Part shown: positions 32,583 through 41,454 of the stretch, piece after piece
Layout of the letters: every line of letters begins with the position of its first letter
Numbering within the stretch: the stretch's first letter is position 1
DNA from: Rhizobiales bacterium Y(2018)
Lineage (GTDB): Bacteria > Pseudomonadota > Alphaproteobacteria > Rhizobiales > Aestuariivirgaceae
Assembly: GCA_005502925.1 (NCBI GenBank)
Contig: SCPD01000004.1
Location: 248,001-312,000, forward strand
Direction: 5' to 3'
DNA: 64,000 bases
Made by a program: the position numbers and the translations under genes
The notes under the pieces: generated by a model
Told to the model about the DNA's origin: nothing
Database searches by the model: none
What the model saw: only the letters and a program-made list of their open reading frames with translations

Positions 32583-33743
32583 ATGACCGCCATCATTGGC
32601 TGGGCGCATTCGAAATTCGGCAAGCTCGAAGCCGAGACGCTCGAAAGCCTGATCGTCGGTGCCGCGACGGAAGCGATCGCCGATGCAGGCCTGGCGCCTG
32701 CCGATATCGACGCCATCTATGTCGGCAATTTCGGCGGCTTCGAGAAGCAGTCCTTCCCGGCCTCCTTTGCGCTCAACGCATCGCCCGCTTTGCGCTTCAA
32801 GCCGGCGACGCGGGTGGAGAATGCCTGCGCCACCGGCTCCGCCGCCATCCACGTCGCCCACACCTCCATCGCCGCGCGCGCCGCCCGTTTCGTGCTGGTG
32901 GTGGGCGCTGAGAAGATGACGACAGCACCGGGCGACCAGATCGGCGACATCCTGCTCAATGCCTCCTACCGCGCCGAGGAAGGCGACACGCCGGGCGGCT
33001 TCGCCGGCATCTTCGGGCGCATCGCCGAGCTCTATTTCCAGCGGCATGGCGATCAGTCGGAGGCGCTCGCCCGCATCGCCGCCAAGAATCACAAGAACGG
33101 CGTCGCCAATCCTTATGCGCAGTTGCGCAAAGAATTGTCGGTCGAGTTCTGCAATACCGTGTCGGACAAGAACCCGATCGTCGCCGGCCCGTTGCGGCGC
33201 ACCGACTGCTCGCTGGTGTCGGACGGCGCCGCGGCCATCGTGATGTGCGACACGGAGACCGCCTTGCGTTTCCCCAAAGCGGTGCATCTGCGCGGCCTCG
33301 CCCATGTCCAGGACTATCTGCCGATGTCGGCGCGCGATATCGTCAACTTCGAAGGCTGCGAAGTCGCCTGGAAAAAAGCCCATGAACGCGCCGGCACGAG
33401 CCTCTCGGATCTTTCCTTCGTCGAGACCCATGACTGCTTCACCATCGCCGAGCTGCTCGAATATGAGGCGATGGGCCTGGCGCCACGTGGCCAGGGCGCC
33501 CGCGCCATTGCTGAGGGCTGGACCGAGAAGGACGGCAAATTGCCGGTCAATCCATCAGGCGGCCTCAAATCCAAGGGTCATCCGATCGGTGCCACGGGCG
33601 TATCGATGCATGTGATGGCGGCCCTGCAGCTCGAAGGCAAGGCCGAGGGCATGCAGGTCAAGGACGCGAAGCTCGCTGGGATTTTCAACATGGGCGGCGC
33701 CGCGGTCGCCAATTATGTTTCGATCCTGGAGCGGTTGCGGTAA
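32583..33743 (+). CDS. thiolase-family acetyl-CoA acetyltransferase (SCP-x-like)
   Basis: A 386-residue thiolase-fold protein. The nucleophilic Cys lies in VENACATGSAAIH, the second site in VETHDCFTIAE, and the C-terminal motif in KGHPIGATGVSMH. It belongs to the SCP2/lipid-transfer thiolase branch that cleaves or forms beta-ketoacyl-CoA. Its ATG lies 40 bp after the glutamine synthetase stop, likely the same operon. Paired intergenic hairpins follow at 33753-33800. Confidence 0.93.
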   Translation: MTAIIGWAHSKFGKLEAETLESLIVGAATEAIADAGLAPADIDAIYVGNFGGFEKQSFPASFALNASPALRFKPATRVENACATGSAAIHVAHTSIAARAARFVLVVGAEKMTTAPGDQIGDILLNASYRAEEGDTPGGFAGIFGRIAELYFQRHGDQSEALARIAAKNHKNGVANPYAQLRKELSVEFCNTVSDKNPIVAGPLRRTDCSLVSDGAAAIVMCDTETALRFPKAVHLRGLAHVQDYLPMSARDIVNFEGCEVAWKKAHERAGTSLSDLSFVETHDCFTIAELLEYEAMGLAPRGQGARAIAEGWTEKDGKLPVNPSGGLKSKGHPIGATGVSMHVMAALQLEGKAEGMQVKDAKLAGIFNMGGAAVANYVSILERLR

Positions 33744-33752
33744 ATTCCCTCG

Positions 33753-33800
33753 CCCCGCATGAGCGGGGAAAATGGGGAAACCCATTGCGCCAGCAATGGG
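33753..33800. repeat. paired hairpins between thiolase and NhaD genes
   Basis: Two perfect stems stand side by side: ccccgc/gcgggg (33753-33768, ATGA loop) and cccattgc/gcaatggg (33781-33800, gcca loop). They may terminate the thiolase transcript or belong to a dispersed intergenic repeat. Confidence 0.6.
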
Positions 33801-33825
33801 GAGGATGAGGGCCTTGAAGACAGCT

Positions 33826-35268
33826 ATGTTTTACGCACGGTCGGCATCGGCTCAACCCAAAGAACGCCGCACGCTCCCTCTCTTGACACTCCTCGCCGTC
33901 CTCTTCTGGCCAAGCCAAGCCCAGGCTGCGGAGCTGAACGGCGCCGAGCTGATCCTGCCCTGGGCCATCCCCTTTGTCGGCATTCTCCTGTCAATCGCGC
34001 TGCTTCCCCTCCTCGCTCATCATTTCTGGGAGCATCACCAAGGCAAGATCGCCGCTTTCTGGGCGGCGCTCATCATCCTTCCGCTCTTTGCGCTGTTCGA
34101 TTCGGGCACGGCGATCGCCTCGATCGGCCATGCGATCATCCTGGAATATATCCCCTTCATCCTGCTGCTGCTGGCGCTCTTCACTGTCGCCGGCGGCGTC
34201 GTGCTGCGCGGCAATCTGCATGGCTCGCCCGCCGTCAATACAGGGCTTCTCGCCATCGGCTCCGCACTGGCGAGCTTCACCGGCACCACGGGAGCCGCCA
34301 TGGTGATGATCCGCCCGTTGCTGCGCGCCAATGACGACCGCAAGCGCAACGCCCATGTCGTCATCTTCTTCATCTTCCTGGTCGCCAATATCGGCGGCTC
34401 GCTCACGCCCCTCGGCGACCCGCCGCTGTTCTTAGGGTTTCTGCGCGGCGTCGACTTCTTCTGGACCACCGAGCATCTTCTACCCGAGACGCTGTTCCTG
34501 GTCGCCGTTCTCCTCGTGCTGTTTTTCATCCTAGACAGCGTCATCTATCGCCAGGACGGCCATTCGAAGCCCGACCCGACGCCCGACGACGAGCCGCTAC
34601 GCATGTCGGGCGGCCTCAACATCATCCTGCTCGGCGTCATCATCGGTGCCATCCTGCTCAGCGCCTCGACCTCGCTCGGCACCGTCCACATCATGGGCGT
34701 CGACGCCGAGATCGAGAACATCCTGCGCGATATCGTAATGGTCGCCGTGACCCTCGTCTCGCTCGCAGTGACGCCCAAGGCCGACCGCGAGGCCAATGCC
34801 TTTTCCTGGGAGCCGATCAAGGAAGTGGCGAAGCTCTTCGCCGGTATCTTCATCACCATCATCCCCGTTCTCGCCATGCTGAAGGCGGGCGAGAACGGCA
34901 TCTTCGCGCCGCTCGTGGCGCTGGTGACGGGAGCCGACGGCGTGGCCAATCCGGTCGCCTATTTCTGGCTGACCGGCATGCTCTCGGCCTTCCTCGACAA
35001 TGCCCCGACCTATCTGGTGTTCTTCGAGCTGGCGGGCGGTGATCCGCAATCGCTCATGACCGAAGGCGCCTTGACCTTGACCGCGATCTCGGCCGGCGCC
35101 GTCTTCATGGGCGCCCTCACCTATATCGGCAACGCGCCCAATTTCATGGTCTATTCGATCGCGCGGCGCGCCGGCGTCCGGATGCCGGGCTTCTTCGGCT
35201 ACATGTTGTGGTCGATGGCGATCCTGCTGCCGCTCTTCGCGGTGCTGACCTTCGTCTTCTACATGTAA
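33826..35268 (+). CDS. nhaD: NhaD-type sodium/proton antiporter
   Basis: A roughly 480-residue inner-membrane antiporter of the ion transporter superfamily with 12-13 predicted helices. The NIGGSLTPLGDPPLFLGFLRG stretch is the NhaD signature, and a signal-like segment precedes the first helix. It would expel Na+ or Li+ in exchange for protons. The start is uncertain: I prefer ATG 33826 because earlier in-frame ATGs (33772-33805) fall in or just after the intergenic hairpins. It is convergent with the YqhA-like gene. Confidence 0.92.
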   Translation: MFYARSASAQPKERRTLPLLTLLAVLFWPSQAQAAELNGAELILPWAIPFVGILLSIALLPLLAHHFWEHHQGKIAAFWAALIILPLFALFDSGTAIASIGHAIILEYIPFILLLLALFTVAGGVVLRGNLHGSPAVNTGLLAIGSALASFTGTTGAAMVMIRPLLRANDDRKRNAHVVIFFIFLVANIGGSLTPLGDPPLFLGFLRGVDFFWTTEHLLPETLFLVAVLLVLFFILDSVIYRQDGHSKPDPTPDDEPLRMSGGLNIILLGVIIGAILLSASTSLGTVHIMGVDAEIENILRDIVMVAVTLVSLAVTPKADREANAFSWEPIKEVAKLFAGIFITIIPVLAMLKAGENGIFAPLVALVTGADGVANPVAYFWLTGMLSAFLDNAPTYLVFFELAGGDPQSLMTEGALTLTAISAGAVFMGALTYIGNAPNFMVYSIARRAGVRMPGFFGYMLWSMAILLPLFAVLTFVFYM

Positions 35269-35280
35269 CGGGAATGCGCC

Positions 35281-35790
35281 TTACTCGTCTGTCTTCTTGG
35301 TGCCCGTCATCACCTTGTCGATGATGGCGAGGAAGATCGCCGAGACGACGAACGCCATGTGCACAATGGTCAGCCACATGATCTGATCGGACGTATATTT
35401 CGCCGAGTTGAGGAACACCTGGAGCAGATGGATGGAGGAGATGGCGACGATCGTCGAGGCGACCTTCACCTTGAGCGAGCCGGCATCGATCTTGCCCAGC
35501 CAATGCACTTCGCCGTCGGCATTGTCGAAGCGGCTGACGAAGTTCTCATAGCCCGAGATGATCACCATGACGACGAGGCTCGCGACCAGTGCGGCGTCGA
35601 TGAGGCCCAGCATCTTGAGGATCGTGTCGGTGTCCTCGAGCACCATGACCACGCTGACGAATTCGACGAGTTTCTTGGCGAAGGAGAAGGCATAGATGGC
35701 GAGCGCCACCGCGAGCCCCAGATAGAACACCACGAGCAGCCAGCGCGATGCCAGGATGATCGATTCGATGAAATGTTCGATGGATTTCAT
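35281..35790 (-). CDS. YqhA/UPF0114-family membrane protein
   Basis: A 169-residue inner-membrane protein with about four helices, starting MKSIEHFIESIILASRWLLV, the usual YqhA (TIGR00645) opening, with VHWLGKIDAGSLKVKVASTI in the middle. The family has no established function. The length is normal. It lies between the convergent NhaD gene and the divergent proline-racemase-type gene and appears to be transcribed alone. Confidence 0.92.
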   Translation of the reverse strand: MKSIEHFIESIILASRWLLVVFYLGLAVALAIYAFSFAKKLVEFVSVVMVLEDTDTILKMLGLIDAALVASLVVMVIISGYENFVSRFDNADGEVHWLGKIDAGSLKVKVASTIVAISSIHLLQVFLNSAKYTSDQIMWLTIVHMAFVVSAIFLAIIDKVMTGTKKTDE

Positions 35791-35856
35791 GGGGCCCTTC
35801 CGTTGTCTTCGAGGTTCTCATAACCTATCAAATTGGGCAATCAAGAGGCAGAAATC

Positions 35857-36885
35857 ATGCGGAGCCGCAAGGCGATCCAGATCGTCGGCTGCCATGCCGA
35901 GGGCGAGGTCGGCGACGTCATTGTGGGCGGTGTGGCGCCGCCGCCCGGCGCCACTTTATGGGACCAGTCGCGCTTCATCGCCAGCGACGGCTCTTTGCGC
36001 AATTTCGTGCTGAACGAGCCCCGGGGCGGCGTTTTCCGTCATGTCAACCTGCTGGTTCCGCCGAAGAATCCGCAAGCCCAGATGGGTTTCATCATCATGG
36101 AGCCCGAGGACACCCCGCCGATGTCGGGCTCGAACTGCATCTGCGTCGCGACGGTGCTGCTCGATACCGGCATTCTGCCGATGCAGGAGCCGGAAACCGA
36201 TCTCGTGCTCGAGGCGCCGGCGGGCCTCATCCATATCCGCGCCTCATGCCGCGATGGCAAGGCCGAGCGCATCAGCCTGCGCAACGTACCTTCCTTCGCT
36301 GACAAGCTCGGCGTGCAGCTTGACGTGCCGGGTGTCGGCACCGTCACCGTCGATATCGCTTTTGGCGGCGACAGTTTCGTCATCGCACGGGCCAAAGACT
36401 TCGGCTTCGCGATGAAACCAGAAGAAGCGCGCGACATCGCCGTAATGGGCCGCAAGCTCGTCACCGCTGCCAATGAGCAGCTGGGCTTCCGCCATCCGGT
36501 GCTGACCGGCTGGGATCATATCTCCTTCTGCTTCATGACGGGCGAGCTCGAAAAGATCGACGGCGAGCTCTCCAGCCGCAATTCCTGTGTCGTCAATCCA
36601 GGCAAGCTCGACCGCTCGCCGACCGGCACCGGCTGCTCGGCGCTGATGGCGGTGCTGCACGCCAAAGGCCTGCTCAGGAAAGGCGAGCGTTTCATCGGCC
36701 GCTCGATCATCGAGTCGCGCTTCGACGGCCGCATCGAGGAAGAGACTGAGATTGCCGGGCGCAAGGCCATCATCCCCTCGATTGCCGGACGCGCCTGGAT
36801 CACCGGCACATCGACCTTGCTGCTCGATCCCGACGATCCCTGGCCTGCGGGCTACAAGATCGCCGACACCTGGCCGAAGCTCTAG
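35857..36885 (+). CDS. proline racemase-superfamily protein with altered catalytic pair
   Basis: A 342-residue cytosolic protein of the proline racemase/hydroxyproline epimerase superfamily, of normal length. The family N-terminus [18 protein letters not shown] is intact. The first catalytic Cys (in MCGH-type motifs) is Ser90 in PMSGSN, and the second (in DRSPCGTG-type motifs) is Thr256 in DRSPTGTGC. Racemases and epimerases need Cys/Cys, and dehydratases Cys/Thr. The activity is therefore uncertain; a hydroxyproline-type epimerase or dehydratase acting with Ser is possible. It is convergent with a LysR gene. Confidence 0.9.
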   Translation: MRSRKAIQIVGCHAEGEVGDVIVGGVAPPPGATLWDQSRFIASDGSLRNFVLNEPRGGVFRHVNLLVPPKNPQAQMGFIIMEPEDTPPMSGSNCICVATVLLDTGILPMQEPETDLVLEAPAGLIHIRASCRDGKAERISLRNVPSFADKLGVQLDVPGVGTVTVDIAFGGDSFVIARAKDFGFAMKPEEARDIAVMGRKLVTAANEQLGFRHPVLTGWDHISFCFMTGELEKIDGELSSRNSCVVNPGKLDRSPTGTGCSALMAVLHAKGLLRKGERFIGRSIIESRFDGRIEEETEIAGRKAIIPSIAGRAWITGTSTLLLDPDDPWPAGYKIADTWPKL

Positions 36886-36888
36886 AGG

Positions 36889-36928
36889 GCTTCCCGCCAA
36901 AGTTGTTCGACTTTGGCGATAAGGAAGC
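36889..36928. terminator. bidirectional hairpin between convergent genes
   Basis: A perfect 9-bp stem (cgccaaagt 36895-36903, actttggcg 36910-36918) is extended by an outer gcttcc/ggaagc pair (36889-36894, 36923-36928). It lies between the stops at 36885 and 36952 and could end transcripts from both sides. Confidence 0.65.
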
Positions 36929-36951
36929 GCTCCAGATTATTTCGAGCCCTA

Positions 36952-37851
36952 TCACGCCGTATAGGCCGGCAACCGCGCCGCCAGCGCGTCGACGGCAGCG
37001 CGGATCTTCAACGGCAGATGGGGTGTGGCGAGCCACAGCACGTGGCAATCATAGGGAAACTCGGCCTCGTCTTGCAGAACCTGCTTGAGCGCGCCTGAAC
37101 GCAATTCTTCACGCACCAGCCAGCTCGGCAGCCAGGCGAGCCCCATGCCGGCGGCCGCGGCATCAGCGATCGCGGCCATGTCGTCGAGCCGGAAGCGGCT
37201 CTGCGGCGTGATTTCCGCCGGAGCTTCCCCGGCGCGCGGAAACAGCCAGGAGCGGACGCGGCCGCCGCGGCCATAGAGGATGGCAGCGTGCTGGTGGATA
37301 TCCGCGATCTGCCGCGGCTCGCCATGCTGCGCGATATAGGCGGGCGCGGCGCAGACGATCATAAGCTGGCGCGCCACGCGGCGGGTGATCACGCCCGCCT
37401 CGTCCTTGAGATCGCCGGTCCTGATCGCAAGGTCGAAATGGCCGTCGGCCAGATCGATTAACGGATCACCCAAGGAGAGATCGAGCTCGAGCGCCGGATG
37501 CTGGCGCGCGAAATCGAAGAGGACCGGCGCCGCGCAGTAGCGGCCATAAAGGGCTGGCAAGGCGACGCGCAGACGGCCGCGCGGCTCCCTGAACTGATCG
37601 GCGGCGAGCGCGTCGGCGGCATCGGCTTCGGCCAGAATGAGCCGGCAGCGCTCATAATAAGCGTGGCCGAATTCGGTCAGGCTCTGCCGGCGCGTGGTGC
37701 GGTTGAGGAGCCGCACGCCGAGGCGCGTTTCGAGGAAGCGCACATGTTTGCCGACCATCGGGGCCGACAGATCGAGGGCCGCGGCGGCGGCCGCGAAGGA
37801 GCCGAGGTCGACGGCCTTGACGAAGACTTCCATGCTGGCGAGGCGATCCAT
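36952..37851 (-). CDS. LysR-family regulator divergent from a quinone oxidoreductase
   Basis: A 299-residue LysR protein: HTH at 1-60 (MEVFVKAVDLGSFAAAAAAL, then APMVGKHVRFLE) and an effector domain (about 90-295) reading LRVALPALYGRYCAAPVL. Start MDRLASME is the standard N-terminus of the CrgA-like group that represses or activates adjacent oxidoreductases. It is divergent, with 104 bp between, from the quinone-oxidoreductase gene, its probable target. Confidence 0.93.
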   Translation of the reverse strand: MDRLASMEVFVKAVDLGSFAAAAAALDLSAPMVGKHVRFLETRLGVRLLNRTTRRQSLTEFGHAYYERCRLILAEADAADALAADQFREPRGRLRVALPALYGRYCAAPVLFDFARQHPALELDLSLGDPLIDLADGHFDLAIRTGDLKDEAGVITRRVARQLMIVCAAPAYIAQHGEPRQIADIHQHAAILYGRGGRVRSWLFPRAGEAPAEITPQSRFRLDDMAAIADAAAAGMGLAWLPSWLVREELRSGALKQVLQDEAEFPYDCHVLWLATPHLPLKIRAAVDALAARLPAYTA

Positions 37852-37955
37852 TTCAAAACCAATAGTTTCTACTGTTGTGCCTGAACGGCCATTTATCGCC
37901 ATTACGGTCGTCGGCATAGCTCATTCAGCACGATCAGTTCGGAATGAGGCATTCA

Positions 37956-38945
37956 ATGGCACGAAGCATTCGGTTTCATGAGACAGGCGGACCCGAGGTC
38001 CTGTGTATCGAGGACATTGCTGTTCCGTCGCCGGGGCCGGGTGAAATCCATATCCAAGTCAAGGCTTTGGGACTGAACCGGGCCGAGGCGCTGATGCGCC
38101 GGGGCACCTATATCGAGACGCCGGTTCTGCCTTCGGGCCTTGGCCTCGAGGCGGCGGGGCTCGTCGAGGCGCTGGGCGACGGCGTCACGGGATTTGCCAT
38201 CGGCGATGCCGTTAGTGTCCTGCCGCCCATCTCGATGGCGCGCTGGCCGGTCCATGGCGAGCTCGTCCGCTTTCCGGCCGAATTTGTCGTCAAGCATCCG
38301 CCGGGCTTGAGCTTCGAGCAGGCGGCGGCGAGCTGGATGCAGTATCTCACCGCCTATGGCGCGCTGATCGACATCGCGAAGCTGAGTGCCGATGACATCG
38401 TCATCATCACCGCCGCCTCGAGCAGCGTCGGTCTCGCCGCGATCGAGATCGCCAGGCAGATGGGCGCGACCGTGATCGCGGTCACGCGAACCTCACGCAA
38501 GAAGGCCAAACTCCTTGCCGAAGGCGTCCATCATGTCGTGGCCTCAGGCGAAGAGGATCTCCGCGAACGGTTGCGGCAGATCACCGGTGCGCGAGGTGCG
38601 CGCGTCGTGTTTGATCCGATCGGCGGTCCTATATTCGAGCCGTTGACGGCGGCGATGGCGCCGGGCGGCATCCTCATCGAATATGGCGGGCTGAGCCCCC
38701 AGCCCACGCCCTTTCCGCTCTTCGCCGTGCTGAGCAAGCGCCTGACGCTGCGCGGCTATCTCGTCCACGAGGTCATCGCCGATGAGGCCCGGCGTGACGC
38801 CGCGAAGGCGTTCATCCTTGATGGCCTCGCGACCGGCACGCTCCGGCCCGTGATCGCCAAGGTGTTTCCGTTCGAGGAGATCGTCGCCGCGCATCGCTAT
38901 CTCGAATCGAACGAGCAGTTCGGCAAGATCGTCGTCACGCTCTGA
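37956..38945 (+). CDS. zinc-independent MDR alcohol dehydrogenase/quinone oxidoreductase
   Basis: A 329-residue medium-chain dehydrogenase of the quinone oxidoreductase group. The N-terminal GroES-like domain contains ALGLNRAEALMRRGTY and the nucleotide-binding fold contains IITAASSSVGLAAIEIARQ. Zinc ligands are missing, as in QOR-type members. It likely reduces quinones or enones with NADPH. It is divergent from a LysR gene that probably regulates it, and ends before a hairpin terminator at 38958-38980. Confidence 0.93.
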   Translation: MARSIRFHETGGPEVLCIEDIAVPSPGPGEIHIQVKALGLNRAEALMRRGTYIETPVLPSGLGLEAAGLVEALGDGVTGFAIGDAVSVLPPISMARWPVHGELVRFPAEFVVKHPPGLSFEQAAASWMQYLTAYGALIDIAKLSADDIVIITAASSSVGLAAIEIARQMGATVIAVTRTSRKKAKLLAEGVHHVVASGEEDLRERLRQITGARGARVVFDPIGGPIFEPLTAAMAPGGILIEYGGLSPQPTPFPLFAVLSKRLTLRGYLVHEVIADEARRDAAKAFILDGLATGTLRPVIAKVFPFEEIVAAHRYLESNEQFGKIVVTL

Positions 38946-38957
38946 TCAAAAGTGAAA

Positions 38958-38980
38958 CTCCCGGAGTTTCTGACCGGGAG
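38958..38980. terminator. terminator hairpin between convergent genes
   Basis: ctcccgg (38958-38964) pairs with ccgggag (38974-38980) across a nine-base loop, between the oxidoreductase stop (38945) and the GlsB-type stop (38996). It is suitable for terminating either transcript. Confidence 0.65.
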
Positions 38981-38995
38981 CTTCATTCGACCTGC

Positions 38996-39241
38996 TCAGG
39001 CGCGTTTGATGAGCCGCAGTATGACGAGCAGGATGATGGCGCCGATCGTGGCCGAGATGATCGCACCGACGATGTCGCCGCCGAGCGAGATGCCGAGCCG
39101 CGGAAACAGCCAGCTCGCGATGACTGAGCCCACGATGCCGACGATGATGTCGCCGACGAGACCGAAGCCCCCGCCCTTGACGATCTGGCCGGCCAGCCAG
39201 CCGGCGACGAGGCCGATCAGGATCGCAATGATAATGCTCAT
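38996..39241 (-). CDS. GlsB/YeaQ/YmgE-family membrane protein
   Basis: An 81-residue, very hydrophobic Gly-rich protein with three predicted helices (MSIIIAILIGLVAGWLAGQI, then GDIIVGIVGSVIASWLF, then IGAIILLVILRL). This is the transglycosylase-associated protein family, usually stress-induced, with no biochemical role established. GGAGG is five bases before the ATG; the longer frame upstream lacks a site. It is transcribed alone. Confidence 0.92.
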   Translation of the reverse strand: MSIIIAILIGLVAGWLAGQIVKGGGFGLVGDIIVGIVGSVIASWLFPRLGISLGGDIVGAIISATIGAIILLVILRLIKRA

Positions 39242-39330
39242 ATAGCCCTCCGGGTTGCCTACATCGGCGAGCCTATCAGAATTGCCACCCTCCACCAGGG
39301 CCGAGCGAAGGTTTTACCCTGTCATCTTGG

Positions 39331-40071
39331 TCATGCATTGGCGCCACCATCGACCAGGAACGAAGCCCCGGTGACCTGGCGCGCGCCGTCGCTCGCCAGA
39401 TAGGCGACGGCCGCCGCGACATCGCTCGCCGCGCCATAATGGCCGAGCGCGGTGAGGCGGCATTGCTCGTCGGAACTTTCGCCGTCGGAAGGGTTCATGT
39501 CGGTTTCAGTTGAGCCCGGCTGGACGAGATTGACCGTGATGCCGCGCGGTCCCAGATCGCGCGCCAGTCCCTTGGTGAAGCCGATGAGAGCCGATTTGCT
39601 CATCGCATAAAGGGTGACACCCGGATGCGCCACGCGCTCCGCGAGATTGCTGCCGATCGAGATGATGCGCCCACCCTGGCTCATGTGGCGCGAGGCCTCC
39701 TGCGCCGCGACGAAGGCGGCCCGCGCATGGATCGCCATGGTGCGGTCGAATTCCTCGAGGCTCATCGCCTCGAAGGGGCCATAGGGAAACACACCGGCAT
39801 TGTTGACCAGGATATCTAGGCGGCCGAGCCCTTGCACCGTTTGGGCGACGGCGCGGCGTACCGCTTGCGGATCGGCGCTGTCGGCTTCGATGGCGAGGCC
39901 CTTGCGGCCCTGGGCCTCGATCTCGGCGATGACGCCGGCCGCGGCGGTTGCTCCCTTCGTATAGGTGATGGCGACATCCGCCCCTTCCGCCGCCAGGCGT
40001 TTCGCTATGGCCGCGCCGATGCCGCGGCTGGCGCCAGTGACGAGGGCCGTTCTTCCGGACAGGTTGTTCAT
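39331..40071 (-). CDS. short-chain dehydrogenase/reductase (3-oxoacyl-ACP reductase-like)
   Basis: A 246-residue classical SDR. The NAD(P) motif TGASRGIGAAIAKRL (residues 12-26), the NNAG motif (LVNNAGVFPYG), the catalytic Tyr-Lys in YAMSKSALIGFTKGLA and the C-terminal GASFLVDGGA are intact. It reduces a ketone or oxidises an alcohol; the substrate is unknown. GGAGAG precedes the ATG. It is divergent from a TetR gene across 83 bp containing two near-identical 12-bp operator-like repeats, so it is probably TetR-repressed. Confidence 0.94.
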   Translation of the reverse strand: MNNLSGRTALVTGASRGIGAAIAKRLAAEGADVAITYTKGATAAAGVIAEIEAQGRKGLAIEADSADPQAVRRAVAQTVQGLGRLDILVNNAGVFPYGPFEAMSLEEFDRTMAIHARAAFVAAQEASRHMSQGGRIISIGSNLAERVAHPGVTLYAMSKSALIGFTKGLARDLGPRGITVNLVQPGSTETDMNPSDGESSDEQCRLTALGHYGAASDVAAAVAYLASDGARQVTGASFLVDGGANA

Positions 40072-40088
40072 GGAACTCTCCATTTATG

Positions 40089-40155
40089 TACTGATAGGTA
40101 AATATATCTGGAGGCCTTGCGCCGATCCGTCAAGGGAATTATTTACTGATTGGTA
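40089..40155. promoter_or_regulatory. pair of TetR operator-like repeats
   Basis: TACTGATAGGTA (40089-40100) and TACTGATTGGTA (40144-40155) are direct repeats differing at one base. Each is a partial palindrome of the TAC...GTA kind. One overlaps the SDR start region and the other the TetR ATG, so a single regulator could repress both genes. Confidence 0.65.
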
Positions 40156-40799
40156 TGAAAAAGGATCGCCCCCCGGTGGAGCGCGGCCGGCCGCGCAATT
40201 TCGACCGCACCTTAGCCTTGCGCCGGGCGATGGAGGTTTTCTGGGAGCGCGGCTACGAGGGCACCTCGCTCTCCGACCTGACCGAGGCCATGGGCATCGA
40301 GCGGCCGAGCCTCTACGCGGCCTTCGGGTGCAAGGAGGCGCTCTTTCGCGAGGCGGTCGACCTCTACAATGAGATCGAGGGCGTGCCGGCCCAGCGCGTC
40401 CTCGAGACCGCGCTGACGGCCCGCCAGGCGATCGAGACGATGCTGCGCGATTATGCGGCGACCTATACGCAGGTGGGCAAGCCGCCGGGCTGCATGATCG
40501 TGCTGGCGGCGCTTCTCGGCACGCCCCAGAACAAGGATGTGCGCGATCACCTCGCTCGGCACCGCCGCGAATCACGCCTCGCCCTCAAGGCCCGCATTGT
40601 CCGCGGCATGGCGGAAGGCGACGTGCCCCAGACGGCCGATGCCGAGCGCGTCGGTGGCTTTTACGCCACTTTGCTCGAAGGCCTGTCGATCCAGGCGCGC
40701 GACGGCGCCTCCCGCCTGGACCTCGAAGCGATTATCGACGGGGCCATGACCGCCTGGGATCCGCTGGTGGCTTGCGGAAAAACCTTACCCAGGCGATAA
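40155..40799 (+). CDS. TetR-family repressor
   Basis: A 214-residue TetR regulator. The HTH (about 15-60) reads AMEVFWERGYEGTSLSDLTEAMGIERPSLYAAFG, the form typical of AcrR/NemR-like proteins controlling short-chain dehydrogenases. The C-terminal ligand domain (70-205) contains PPGCMIVLAAL. It is divergent from the SDR gene; its ATG lies within the second operator-like repeat, implying autoregulation. The ligand is unknown, perhaps a reactive aldehyde or quinone. Confidence 0.94.
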   Translation: MKKDRPPVERGRPRNFDRTLALRRAMEVFWERGYEGTSLSDLTEAMGIERPSLYAAFGCKEALFREAVDLYNEIEGVPAQRVLETALTARQAIETMLRDYAATYTQVGKPPGCMIVLAALLGTPQNKDVRDHLARHRRESRLALKARIVRGMAEGDVPQTADAERVGGFYATLLEGLSIQARDGASRLDLEAIIDGAMTAWDPLVACGKTLPRR

Positions 40800-40914
40800 C
40801 GAGAAAGTGAAACCCGCGGCGTTGCCATTCTAGGTTGGCCTCGCTAGCGGAAAGGGCGCCGGCCCACCGGGTAAGAGGCATGGTTGGCGGTCAACCAACG
40901 GATAAGGGGATTCC

Positions 40915-41313
40915 ATGGACTTCATGTTTCTTTCGCGCTTCGCGCCGCAGCTTTTGAGTGTGCTGCGCATCATCACCGCTTTGCTTTTCTTCGCCCACGG
41001 CTCGGCTAAATATTTCGGTTTTCCGGCCGTCGAAGGGATGTACGGTATACCGGTCGGGTCGCCCGGCGGCATCGCCGGCATCCTGGAGATCGTCGGCGGC
41101 ATCCTGCTCGCCATCGGCCTATTCAGCCGCCTCACCGCCTTCATCCTGTCGGGCCTGATGGCGGTCGCCTATTTCATGGTGCACGCGCCGCAGAACTTCC
41201 ACCCCATCCTCAATGGCGGTGAGCCGGCCATCCTGTTCAGCTTCGTGTTCCTCTATATCGCCGCCGCGGGCCCCGGCCCCTGGAGCGTCGATGCGAGCCG
41301 CGGCAAGGCCTGA
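40915..41313 (+). CDS. DoxX-family membrane protein
   Basis: A 132-residue inner-membrane protein with four predicted helices, starting MDFMFLSRFAPQLLSVLRI and containing FFAHGSAKYFGFP and GIAGILEIVGGILLAIGLFSR, the DoxX core. The family takes part in thiol or quinone-linked redox protection in some species. AAGGGGA lies five bases before the ATG. A strong intrinsic terminator follows (41337-41364), so it is a single-gene unit. Confidence 0.92.
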   Translation: MDFMFLSRFAPQLLSVLRIITALLFFAHGSAKYFGFPAVEGMYGIPVGSPGGIAGILEIVGGILLAIGLFSRLTAFILSGLMAVAYFMVHAPQNFHPILNGGEPAILFSFVFLYIAAAGPGPWSVDASRGKA

Positions 41314-41336
41314 GCCTTTCCCTGATCGAAACGAGA

Positions 41337-41364
41337 GGCCCACTCGCAAGAGTGGGCCTTTTTT
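41337..41364 (+). terminator. intrinsic terminator of the DoxX gene
   Basis: A perfect 9-bp stem (ggcccactc 41337-41345, gagtgggcc 41350-41358) with GCAA loop and six T (41359-41364), a textbook rho-independent terminator. Confidence 0.95.
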
Positions 41365-41454
41365 CTTAATTCTTACGTACCGGGCAGATTGACCCTGGCG
41401 CGGATCATGCTTCCCCCATAAGCTTCATGACATGGAGTTTACGGAGGAACATCC

